DNA of 64,000 nt from positions 186,001 through 250,000 of the forward strand of contig QCIH01000001.1 in NCBI GenBank assembly GCA_003216795.1, given 5' to 3'. The notes beneath the pieces are model-generated. The model ran no database searches, had not been told where the DNA came from, and was given only the letters and a program-made list of their open reading frames with translations. The position numbers were made by a program, and so were the translations under genes. Of this stretch, positions 21,131-29,594 are shown one piece after another (positions within the stretch are counted from its first letter, which is position 1; every line of letters starts with the position of its first letter). Source of the stretch: Prochlorococcus sp. AG-402-K16. Lineage in GTDB: Bacteria; Cyanobacteriota; Cyanobacteriia; PCC-6307; Cyanobiaceae.

Positions 21131-21445
21131 TTAATAGATACTATATTGTTCCCCACATGCTTTGACAATTGTTTTTAACTGAGCTCTGATACCAAATAAA
21201 TCAACATTAGGGTTAGTTTGATATTTTTGAAAGATTGTAAAATAATTTTTTAGTTCATTATTTGCTCTTACAAATCTTTCGCACATCATTTCATAATCTT
21301 CTAATTCTTGGAATTTAGTTCCAGTAGAAAACTCATCAACAAAAATAGGCCATCTTCGTTTAAATGTTTGCTCATCATAAAAATTTGCATTAACAGCAGT
21401 AGGTAAAGCGAGAGCAGCTATTAGAGGGAGTAATAAGCGTTTCAT
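21131..21445 (-). CDS. Small secreted protein with MKRLLLPLIAALALPTAVNA leader
   Basis: ORF 104 aa. Confidence 0.6.
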   Translation of the reverse strand: MKRLLLPLIAALALPTAVNANFYDEQTFKRRWPIFVDEFSTGTKFQELEDYEMMCERFVRANNELKNYFTIFQKYQTNPNVDLFGIRAQLKTIVKACGEQYSIY

Positions 21446-21753
21446 TAGTAATAAAAACGTTTAGTAACAGATTCTTTTTCCCCTAATTTCGCTCTTTCTA
21501 TTGGACTATAAAGTTTACCTTCTTTAGCTCCCACAAATTCCCATCCCAAAATTTGTCTTGTTTCTTTCTCATTCACACAATACTTGGAAGGAAATGTCCC
21601 TTTACTCCCTCCCCATATTGACTTTATTTCAATTCTATTTTTTTTCCACTTTTCACACGCTTTTTTTGCTTCGCTAAATGAAGGGTATTTATTTGATGAA
21701 CAACTTGCTAAAAGTATTGGTGGCAAAAATAGTGAGAGTAGTAAGCGTTTCAT
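21445..21753 (-). CDS. Small secreted/lipoprotein with MKRLLLSLFLPPILLASC leader
   Basis: ORF 102 aa; lipobox LLASC. Confidence 0.6.
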   Translation of the reverse strand: MKRLLLSLFLPPILLASCSSNKYPSFSEAKKACEKWKKNRIEIKSIWGGSKGTFPSKYCVNEKETRQILGWEFVGAKEGKLYSPIERAKLGEKESVTKRFYY

Positions 21754-22134
21754 TTAATTCCAGCCATAACAATATTTCTTTCTTATTTCTAAATCTGAAG
21801 TAATACAAGTTTCAAATGCTCTTTTAACAAAAAACTTTTTTTCTTTTTTACTTAATTTTCTAAAGCTACATTTTGTACCTGCTGTACTAGGAAAATAAGA
21901 ATATTTATCATTAGGTTTTTCTGGGAAAAGATAAGTTTCAGGGAATTTATATTTTTCATTTCCATAATCTTCGAACTTCATAACCCTGCCAGCTTTAAAT
22001 GAAATTAAATGTTTTGGTTCATTATCTGCACAGCGTACTTCTATCCCTTCATTAAAAAATGGATAAATATATACACCTGCATTAGCTGAAGGAATTAAGC
22101 CTAATAGAAGTGGTGCAAGTAGTAAGCGTTTCAT
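21754..22134 (-). CDS. Small secreted protein with MKRLLLAPLLLGLIPSANA leader
   Basis: ORF 126 aa. Confidence 0.6.
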   Translation of the reverse strand: MKRLLLAPLLLGLIPSANAGVYIYPFFNEGIEVRCADNEPKHLISFKAGRVMKFEDYGNEKYKFPETYLFPEKPNDKYSYFPSTAGTKCSFRKLSKKEKKFFVKRAFETCITSDLEIRKKYCYGWN

Positions 22135-22136
22135 TT

Positions 22137-22541
22137 TTAACTCATATTAAATAAATTAAATTTACGATCTTTAATTATTAATATAAAAATTGGAGTTGTT
22201 ACCAGTAGATGCAAAGGTTGGTATCCCTCTAGCCAAAAACTTATTGCTAATTCGAGGCCAATAAAAAAAGAGTGAATTATTATAAATTTTTTATTGGTTA
22301 ATTTAGCTGGTTTAATAATATGAGAAATTTTGTATCCTAAAATCGCGGCAGGTATATTTAGTAAAGTAAATAAAATAGTAACTTTTTCTTGAGGAATAAC
22401 GCCATCCCACATGTCTTGAATGGACCATTTAAGAAATAGGATAGAAAATAATGAAAACAATATATATTCTGCAAACAAATCAGCTAAAGCTCCAATAGGA
22501 ACGAAACCAATAAGTCTTAATTTATTTTTAAAATCATCCAC
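22137..22541 (-). CDS. Membrane hypothetical protein
   Basis: ORF 134 aa with several hydrophobic segments. Confidence 0.5.
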   Translation of the reverse strand: MDDFKNKLRLIGFVPIGALADLFAEYILFSLFSILFLKWSIQDMWDGVIPQEKVTILFTLLNIPAAILGYKISHIIKPAKLTNKKFIIIHSFFIGLELAISFWLEGYQPLHLLVTTPIFILIIKDRKFNLFNMS

Positions 22542-22772
22542 AACTAAGAAGGCATTTATTTCTACATTTTAGATCGACTGTCAATTATTTTTTTGATTAC
22601 TATAAGATGGCACTCGGTTGCTTGTGGGGTAGCTAGAGGGGTAGCTAAGTGACGAACTCATGCGAATTAATGCGATCGCAGGGCATGATTTTGAGTCTCA
22701 AATACGTTCCAAGACAATAGAAAACCCTAGTTATAATCTATATTCTTATCTTTTTCTCAAAGTTACATACAA

Positions 22773-22818
22773 GTGCTTTGGGAGCACTAGGTCGCAGGTT
22801 CGAATCCTGTCGCCCCGA
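22773..22818 (+). pseudogene. tRNA-Pro 3'-half remnant
   Basis: GTGCTTTGGGAGCACTAGGTCGCAGGTTCGAATCCTGTCGCCCCGA identical to tRNA 3' part. Confidence 0.95.
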
Positions 22819-23026
22819 TTGACTTCTCACGATTCTTAAATAGTCCTTGGGCGATCCCTGGGCGATCATTTGCTATACCTTGCATAGCTTTGCATACTGC
22901 ATCGCCCGCTAAAACAACTAAATAAGCAATATTAAACAGACTATTGCTCCAATACTAAAAATTAAGATCTACCCTTGCGAGTTAATAGTCTTTCAAAATA
23001 ATCATTTTTTCATTTTAAATAGGTTT

Positions 23027-23359
23027 TTATTTATTAAATTTAAAACCCGAACCACAAGAACTTTTTGTCGCGCCTTTTGGAGTACTAATCAAGAATCCTC
23101 CTCCGGATAAATCCTGATAATGATCAAGTGATAGTTCATCTAGTAAACTTTTTTGAGATTCTGGAGCGTAGACAGTTAAGCCATCAGTTCTTGCAATCGG
23201 AATTCCTGATTTTTCCCAGATATTAACTCTCAGAAACATCCATCCATCATCAAGAATATCAGGTTGCAAATATAGGAATATTTCTCCAGGTGTACCACGA
23301 TAAATTGATTGCCTGAGCAATTCATTTGAAGCAGCCTTGGTAATAGTTAAAGAACTCAA
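23027..23359 (-). CDS. IscA/HesB-like A-type protein
   Basis: LTITKAASNELLRQ ... FLISTPKGATKSSCGSGFKF. Confidence 0.6.
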   Translation of the reverse strand: MSSLTITKAASNELLRQSIYRGTPGEIFLYLQPDILDDGWMFLRVNIWEKSGIPIARTDGLTVYAPESQKSLLDELSLDHYQDLSGGGFLISTPKGATKSSCGSGFKFNK

Positions 23360-23499
23360 TTTTCAAATACACTTAGTACATAGATTAATTATTTTTTAAT
23401 TCAATAACAAGCATTCCATAGTGTTCTCACTTTATTAGCTGCGTAATTTCTCTGAATTTTTTATTTCCTCTCATAAGAAATATCTAAAAACAAAAACAA

Positions 23500-23521
23500 A
23501 AATGATTTTCATTTTCATTTT
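23500..23521. promoter_or_regulatory. Candidate Zur/Fur-type box between divergent genes
   Basis: AAATGATTTTCATTTTCATTTT; same 20-mer recurs at 39492. Confidence 0.55.
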
Positions 23522-23552
23522 GGTGTAAATTTTATACATCAGGTAGTTTTTT

Positions 23553-24335
23553 ATGAGTCAAACTTGGATAATATCAGGGCCTCCAGGATGCGGTAAGACA
23601 AGTTGGATACTTAATACTTTTAAGAATCACTCTGGAAATTGTGGTTATGTACGTCTTGGCGGATATTCAGAAATTAATTTAGAGCAAGCAATAAATTCAA
23701 AAATTGATTTTGCTTTTTTGAAAGATCAAATTCCTAATTTATTAGATTTGTCAAGTTCAAAATTGCCCTTAGAGGTAGAGAAAGAGAATATTTTGATTAT
23801 TATTGAATTTCCTCAATTTTTCATACCTAAATTTCAGGGTATTAGTGGTATTGATTTGAGAGTTATAAAAGAGCTTGAAATATATAATCTTCAACCAAAT
23901 AAATATTTGCATTTTGGCAGAGATCTAGAATTACCAATAAAGGATACTTTAGATTTTAAAGCAATTGAATCATGTAGTATTGACCTCAAAAAAAATATTT
24001 GGGATCCTGCAAGTTTAAATACTTTTTGGTTCGAATTAGTGAACGGTGCTTATGGAGACGTATATAGAGCAAAAGCATTAATGAACTTACCAGATGGTCG
24101 TTATATCTTGTTTAACTGGATATTGACTCAGAAAGGTTCTCAATATCAAACCTTAAATCAAGTTGCTCCTCTTAATGGAAGACCAGAAAGACACTCTGAA
24201 ATTGTCATACAGGGGAAAAACTTAAACTTCCAATTAATAAAATCAACTATCAATAATTGCCTTCTTAGTGATGCTGTTCTAGAGCATCATCAAGCCACAC
24301 TTAGAAATTCACAATTACAAACTTCTCGAAATTAA
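23553..24335 (+). CDS. CobW/COG0523-like P-loop GTPase
   Basis: TWIISGPPGCGKTSWILNTF. Confidence 0.65.
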   Translation: MSQTWIISGPPGCGKTSWILNTFKNHSGNCGYVRLGGYSEINLEQAINSKIDFAFLKDQIPNLLDLSSSKLPLEVEKENILIIIEFPQFFIPKFQGISGIDLRVIKELEIYNLQPNKYLHFGRDLELPIKDTLDFKAIESCSIDLKKNIWDPASLNTFWFELVNGAYGDVYRAKALMNLPDGRYILFNWILTQKGSQYQTLNQVAPLNGRPERHSEIVIQGKNLNFQLIKSTINNCLLSDAVLEHHQATLRNSQLQTSRN

Positions 24336-24341
24336 TTAAAA

Positions 24342-25157
24342 ATGAATCAAGCTGTTATTTCATGTTTACATGCAAATCTACCTGCAGTAGAAGCCGTATT
24401 AAAAGATATTGAATTACAAGGGATTACGAATATTACCTGCCTTGGAGATTTAGTAGGTTATGGTCCTCAACCTAATGAGGTTATTGAGTTAATCAAAGAG
24501 AAAAAAATTGCCACTTGTCAGGGTTGTTGGGACGAAGATGTAGTTGATGGATTAGATGCCTGCGATTGTAGTTACCCTTCTCAGATCGCTGAAAGGAGAG
24601 GTCATTTCGCTCATCAATGGACTACGGGAAAATTAACAAAAGAAAATAAGGATTTTTTAGCTAATTTACCCTATTCAATTCGTAAAGATAAATGTCTTTT
24701 TGTTCATGGTAGTCCTAATAGTCAACATGAATATCTGCTGCCCGATATGGATGCATTCGCAGCTCTTGAGAGAGTTGAAAATGCCAAAGCTGAGATTCTA
24801 TTTTGTGGACATACTCATCAACCTTATATACGTGAACTAGCAAATGGTTCAATTGCCGTAAAGGTCAAAAACAGTGGTTCGAAAGATATTCAAAAGAAAG
24901 AAATGAATTTGCCGATGCGAAGAATAGTAAATGCAGGTTCAGTGGGAGAGCCACGGCATGGAGGAACTAAAGCTACTTATGTGGTTTATAACGACATCAC
25001 TAATGACGTAAAAATTAGAGAAGTTGAATATGATATCGAACTTACCTGCAAAGCAATAATAAATGCTGGTCTTCCTCCGATTTTTGCATGGCGTTTAAAA
25101 AACGGATTTGAATTTGCCGAACGAGCTGAAGATGCTTCTCATGTTTGTGAAAGATGA
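24342..25157 (+). CDS. Metallophosphoesterase
   Basis: ISCLHANLPAVEAVL, CLGDLVGYGPQPNEV, FVHGSPN, GHTHQPY. Confidence 0.85.
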   Translation: MNQAVISCLHANLPAVEAVLKDIELQGITNITCLGDLVGYGPQPNEVIELIKEKKIATCQGCWDEDVVDGLDACDCSYPSQIAERRGHFAHQWTTGKLTKENKDFLANLPYSIRKDKCLFVHGSPNSQHEYLLPDMDAFAALERVENAKAEILFCGHTHQPYIRELANGSIAVKVKNSGSKDIQKKEMNLPMRRIVNAGSVGEPRHGGTKATYVVYNDITNDVKIREVEYDIELTCKAIINAGLPPIFAWRLKNGFEFAERAEDASHVCER

Positions 25158-25876
25158 TAGAACGCTGGGCACTTATAAGTGGGTTAAAAGGGGATCTAGA
25201 TACTTATGAACTTATTCAAAAAGATTTAAAAAAAACTCCTGGGAACATAACCCTCTTTGTTTTGGGGGATATGATAGGCCCTGAAAAAAACTGTAATAAA
25301 CTTCTACACAGATTAATTAATCCAAAAAGTAATGATTTACAACCATGGTGCATATATGGTTGGTGGGAAGAACAAATCCTCTTAGAAAGTGGTTACCGTG
25401 GCAATCAAAGAGCTGAAGCTTTGAGAATAAATAAAGGTGAAGAAGTGGTCAAATCTCTAATAAATGCTGTTGATAAATCATTTCTTGATTGGATAGCAGC
25501 ACTTCAATTTGGATTTGTTGAACTTGATTGTGGTTTAATTCACGGGAGCTCAAAAGATGTTGGCGACGATTTAACATTAGATACCCCGCCATTAACACTC
25601 CTGGATAGACTTACACGTCTTCAAGTAAACAGATTATTTACTGCGAGAAGTACACAACAATTTCATTTGGAATTAACAGAGGGGATTCTTAATTCGGAAG
25701 TACACGATTTAACCGGAAATCATAAGAAGGAGCAGAAGGTTCCTCAAAAAGCTGTCATTGGTGTTGGAGCAGGCAAAAATTATACTCTCTATGATGTAGG
25801 GACTGATAATACTCAATTCGTAAGGGCTGGATATCAATCAGAAAAGAAAAAAAATGGATTTGGATTACATTTTTAA
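25154..25876 (+). CDS. Metallophosphoesterase-like protein
   Basis: WALISGLKGDLDTYELIQKDL, FVLGDMIGPEKNC, LIHGSSKD. Confidence 0.65.
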   Translation: MIERWALISGLKGDLDTYELIQKDLKKTPGNITLFVLGDMIGPEKNCNKLLHRLINPKSNDLQPWCIYGWWEEQILLESGYRGNQRAEALRINKGEEVVKSLINAVDKSFLDWIAALQFGFVELDCGLIHGSSKDVGDDLTLDTPPLTLLDRLTRLQVNRLFTARSTQQFHLELTEGILNSEVHDLTGNHKKEQKVPQKAVIGVGAGKNYTLYDVGTDNTQFVRAGYQSEKKKNGFGLHF

Positions 25877-26041
25877 ACACTAGGTCGCAAGCGGGCGATC
25901 CTCGGGCGATCAAATGCTTAACTTTGCAACACTTTGCTGCATATAAGACAATTCTTGAGACTCATTTTGATAACAAATATTTGAAACTAAAGTCATAGCC
26001 TCACTTCGTTCTCATGGGTACTGTCGCAATTTGCTGATCGA

Positions 26042-26087
26042 GTGCTTTGGGAGCACTAGGTCGCAGGTTCGAATCCTGTCGCCCCGA
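26042..26087 (+). pseudogene. tRNA-Pro 3'-half remnant (left att of element B)
   Basis: Identical to tRNA 3' part. Confidence 0.95.
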
Positions 26088-26354
26088 TTGGGATTACAAA
26101 GATTGCTAATATTGCTCGTGGGAAAAATGTGGGAAAGAATATGGACAATAACGGACTAAAACTATTTAATTCTTAGGTTTTCCCACATCTTTCGGCTTGT
26201 GTGAGTTTTTCTTGTTGCAATAGCTCTAGTTCGTGTAATCATTAGTGGTATCAGGCGAATGCAGTAGAACAAAAACACACCTTGTTTCTAGTCTGGCTTT
26301 CCTTGTTAGCTCTATAACGTACGAGCTAGGTGTATTTAACTTCCTTTTAATTGA

Positions 26355-26597
26355 TTGCCTAACAACAGACCCACATTTAATAAAGGTAAAAAAGTCACTC
26401 GTTCTAATATGACTAGACACGACTCTTACGGTTGTGCCTTAGATTTATTAGCCTTCGAAGAAGGTGGTATGACTATGAAAGCCGAAAAAGATTGGGAAGA
26501 TACTGTTGCTATTGCCTATCGGGAACTAAAGGGAAATAAATCACTAAGGAATGACCTTAAGAAACAATACGGACACGAAAAGTCCTTTAACTCTTAA
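26355..26597 (+). CDS. Small hypothetical protein
   Basis: ORF 80 aa. Confidence 0.4.
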   Translation: MPNNRPTFNKGKKVTRSNMTRHDSYGCALDLLAFEEGGMTMKAEKDWEDTVAIAYRELKGNKSLRNDLKKQYGHEKSFNS

Positions 26598-26835
26598 AAA
26601 CAGAGTATTTACGGAGAAAGCACAAGAACTATTAGGCGTTGGTAGAACTTTCCTTATGGAAAAGAAAGCTAATGGCGAATTTATAGTAGGTATTCATTGG
26701 GTTTATTCTTCAGGACGACCAAAAAGTCGCATTTTGTGGGATATTCCAGCAATACAGAAGTGGCAAGAAGAAAAGTCTATAGAGCACTTAGAAGCAGCTA
26801 CTAAAACTGCTGAAAATATAGAAGTTTTTGCGTAG
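26551..26835 (+). CDS. Small DNA-binding/excisionase-like protein
   Basis: FTEKAQELLGVGRTFLMEKKANGEFIVGIHWVYSSGRPKSRILWDIPAIQKW; positional counterpart of 5682 ORF. Confidence 0.55.
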   Translation: MTLRNNTDTKSPLTLKNRVFTEKAQELLGVGRTFLMEKKANGEFIVGIHWVYSSGRPKSRILWDIPAIQKWQEEKSIEHLEAATKTAENIEVFA

Positions 26836-26846
26836 GGGGTAGAAAA

Positions 26847-27215
26847 ATGACAAATAAAAAAACCACCTCTGGCAAAGGTGGCTCTAATAACGAAAGTAGT
26901 CCTAATATAGCCCCTACTTGGGACTTTAAAAGAGTACAGGAAGAAAGTCAGGCACTTTTTGACACATATAAAAATATGCTCGAAAAGCCAGAAGCAAAGG
27001 AGCTTTTACTGCGTGAGTTATGCGAACAAAGGGCAGTAATGTACCAACTTATAGAAGCGTTTTCTATTAATAGAGAAGTTAGTTCTGGAGCAGCTAATAA
27101 CGCATCTAAAGCGGTTAAGTTGTACGAAGAATTGCTAAATCTAACAAGATCACAAGGCAAGAATTTTTCCAAAAGAATAGAAAAATTAGAAGATTACGAA
27201 AGCAGGGGGCTTTGA
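26847..27215 (+). CDS. Hypothetical protein
   Basis: ORF 122 aa, MTNKKTTSGKGG start. Confidence 0.5.
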   Translation: MTNKKTTSGKGGSNNESSPNIAPTWDFKRVQEESQALFDTYKNMLEKPEAKELLLRELCEQRAVMYQLIEAFSINREVSSGAANNASKAVKLYEELLNLTRSQGKNFSKRIEKLEDYESRGL

Positions 27216-27219
27216 TGAT

Positions 27220-27807
27220 ATGCAAAGCTCAAAAAGAAATAACCCCTGTCCTGTCTGCGGTAGGACAAAAGACAGCGATTGCCGTTGGGATAATGACGTA
27301 ATTTTTTGCCATTGCGGAAGTAGTTTTGCACCGCCTAGCCATTTAAAAATTGGCGATATTATCCGTCTTGACGGTAAAGATTGGGCATTAGTAAAAACTA
27401 ACTCTGGGCATACTGGTCTATGTCATGTATTTAAACCGCATAGACATATAGAGAAAACTTACACACCTACACCAAGACAAAAGCAACAAGGCCAAGATAG
27501 AGAACAATATTTATTTAAAGAATCAGTTAAAGCGGTCGAAGAATATATAAAGCTAGCTAACGCTGCATTAGAGGTAATTAACTACGAATATTGCAATTTA
27601 AAGCAAATTAAGGAATCAAAAGCATTAATTAATAGAGCTTTTGACGAAGGTAAGGAACTAAGAGAAGTGCTAGTAGGTGTTAGACGGTTTAACAAAAATA
27701 TTGAGGAATTTATTGAATTATTTGACGAAAAATATCGCCCTATTAAATACCAAAAAAAAGCATCTGACGAATTTTGTTGGAATCACTTAGGAGAAATAGA
27801 CGAATGA
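27220..27807 (+). CDS. Zinc-ribbon protein, possibly primase-related
   Basis: NPCPVCGRTKDSDCRWDNDVIFCHCGSSF. Confidence 0.55.
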   Translation: MQSSKRNNPCPVCGRTKDSDCRWDNDVIFCHCGSSFAPPSHLKIGDIIRLDGKDWALVKTNSGHTGLCHVFKPHRHIEKTYTPTPRQKQQGQDREQYLFKESVKAVEEYIKLANAALEVINYEYCNLKQIKESKALINRAFDEGKELREVLVGVRRFNKNIEEFIELFDEKYRPIKYQKKASDEFCWNHLGEIDE

Positions 27808-29099
27808 GCTACTTAGATCGTGCCCATCTTCCCCCAGAAGAAAAACTAGCAGCTTTAAAAAGTGCTTATGCAGAACACTTAGACCCTGTAAAACCTGACC
27901 CAATGGCAGAAAAGCTATTGCAGTTAGACGAAGAAGTCGACAAGTTTTTCTTGCCTGACTCAATAATTAAGCCTACTGACCGATACATATATATAAGAGA
28001 CTTTTCTAAAGCTATCGGTATTAAGTTAACCGAAAAGGAAATCCACCAAAAATTATGGCAGGGTCGTAAACGGTTCGAAGGTGTTGCAGAAGGTTTTGAC
28101 CCGCACGTTCCTATAGAAGTACCAAAGGTCGATTGGGCTTGGGACGGTTTATGGCGTAGCAGTACTCAAAACTTATTAGTGTCATTGCCTAAATGTGGCA
28201 AAACTACATTGGCAATAGATGCAATCGCACATTGGCATAGAGGTAATTCAGAATTTTTAGGTCATAGATTTATTGGAAAATGTCCACCGTTAATAATTGT
28301 TGGAACTGATATGGCTCTCTCTGATTGGTCGCCTTTACTATGTCGTTTTGGTCTGGCTAAAAAGATAGATGACGACCACATAGACCTATTAGACCCAATA
28401 GTTAAATTATTTACTGCGGATACACCTATTCATTTAGATAGGGACGGACTAGAAAACTTAGTTAATTTAGCTGCGGAAAATGTAGGGGCTTTATGGTTAT
28501 TCGATAGTTATTCGAAGTTAACAGCACCGTTAGGATTACAGGAATCTAGTGCGGAAATAAGTTACCCAATGCAAGACTTAAACGAATATTTAAGTCCATA
28601 TAAAGCAACGCAAGTGATTATCCACCATAGCGGAAAGCAAAAGGGTGCTAGTCCTGTAATGGCTTCCAGAGGTAGCACTTCTTTAACTGCTGCGGTTAGT
28701 CAGATTATTAGCCTTAAATGGTTTAACAGAGAAGAAGATCGAAACGACAAAAGGATATTAATAGAAACAGAAGGACGGTCGACAGATGTTTCTTTATTAA
28801 TAAGCCAAGAATCGCAGGGCTTTATTTTGGAAGGAACTGTAGAAGAAGAAATAGAAAAGCAAAAATATAACGAAAAATTAGAAAATTTAACTGATAATCA
28901 ATACGAAGTATTAGAGCTTATAACGACCAGTAGTAAAGAAGGCATAGAAATAACTACTAAAGACTTAAAAGAACAACTAGGTCTAAGTAGTAAAACAGCC
29001 TTAAGAACGTGCAGGGCTTTAGTTAAAAAGTCCTTTATTCTGGAACGTGTAGGTAGTAACGATAAGGGAAAAATATCATTTTTTAAGTTAAAACCTTAA
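27774..29099 (+). CDS. RepA-like AAA/RecA-fold ATPase with C-terminal wHTH
   Basis: NLLVSLPKCGKTTLAIDAIAHW, LWLFDSYSKL, ATQVIIHHSGKQKG; start possibly 27804-27806. Confidence 0.75.
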   Translation: MLESLRRNRRMSYLDRAHLPPEEKLAALKSAYAEHLDPVKPDPMAEKLLQLDEEVDKFFLPDSIIKPTDRYIYIRDFSKAIGIKLTEKEIHQKLWQGRKRFEGVAEGFDPHVPIEVPKVDWAWDGLWRSSTQNLLVSLPKCGKTTLAIDAIAHWHRGNSEFLGHRFIGKCPPLIIVGTDMALSDWSPLLCRFGLAKKIDDDHIDLLDPIVKLFTADTPIHLDRDGLENLVNLAAENVGALWLFDSYSKLTAPLGLQESSAEISYPMQDLNEYLSPYKATQVIIHHSGKQKGASPVMASRGSTSLTAAVSQIISLKWFNREEDRNDKRILIETEGRSTDVSLLISQESQGFILEGTVEEEIEKQKYNEKLENLTDNQYEVLELITTSSKEGIEITTKDLKEQLGLSSKTALRTCRALVKKSFILERVGSNDKGKISFFKLKP

Positions 29100-29457
29100 G
29101 TGGGTGTCCCTAGTGGGTCGGGGGTTTTGTGTCCCTAGTGTCTTTAGCTTAACGATATTACTAAGGACGCTATACCCACAAAGGGCGTGGGACACTAAGG
29201 GCATACCTTAACTAATGGCACTAAAGACGCTAAAGACATCTAAGTAATAACTAGCATCTTTAATTATGTTAAGAAACTGTAATAATTAAATAGGTGCAAA
29301 TAAGCTGCAATTAGTGCAATTTAGACGCTTTTAGTGGACATTTAATGTTAATAAGAATTAAATACAGACATCTACGAACAAGTCGCTAATTACACCTAAT
29401 AAATATCAACAATTAGCAAGAAATTAGGCTCAAAATTATATAAGTTACATAAATATT
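29100..29457. promoter_or_regulatory. Repeat-rich noncoding region, candidate replication origin or packaging site
   Basis: GTGTCCCTAGTG-type repeats on both strands and repeated AGACGCT. Confidence 0.35.
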
Positions 29458-29592
29458 ATGCGTAGACCGCATAAGACAGATAAAGACTTATCTAACAGAC
29501 CTAAACCCTCTGAAGATGCGTTGCAATCTGCACAATATAGACGCTACTTGCGTGACCAATTAGAAAAACAACTCGGACATTATCGAGACTAA
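29458..29592 (+). CDS. Small hypothetical protein upstream of capsid gene (44 aa)
   Basis: Read directly: MRRPHKTDKDLSNRPKPSEDALQSAQYRRYLRDQLEKQLGHYRD*; ends 2 nt before capsid ORF. Confidence 0.5.
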   Translation: MRRPHKTDKDLSNRPKPSEDALQSAQYRRYLRDQLEKQLGHYRD

Positions 29593-29594
29593 TT

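Larger units (their letters stand above)
20990..22772. mobile_element. Element X1 (3'-type, no integrase), cargo of MKRLLL-leader genes
   Basis: Between intact tRNA and 3' remnant 22773; GGTAGCTA pairs at 21066-21086 and 22628-22647. Confidence 0.65.
22819..26041. mobile_element. Element X2 (3'-type, no integrase), metal-homeostasis-like cargo
   Basis: Between two 3' remnants; GGGCGATC pairs at 22849-22867 and 25893-25911. Confidence 0.7.
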
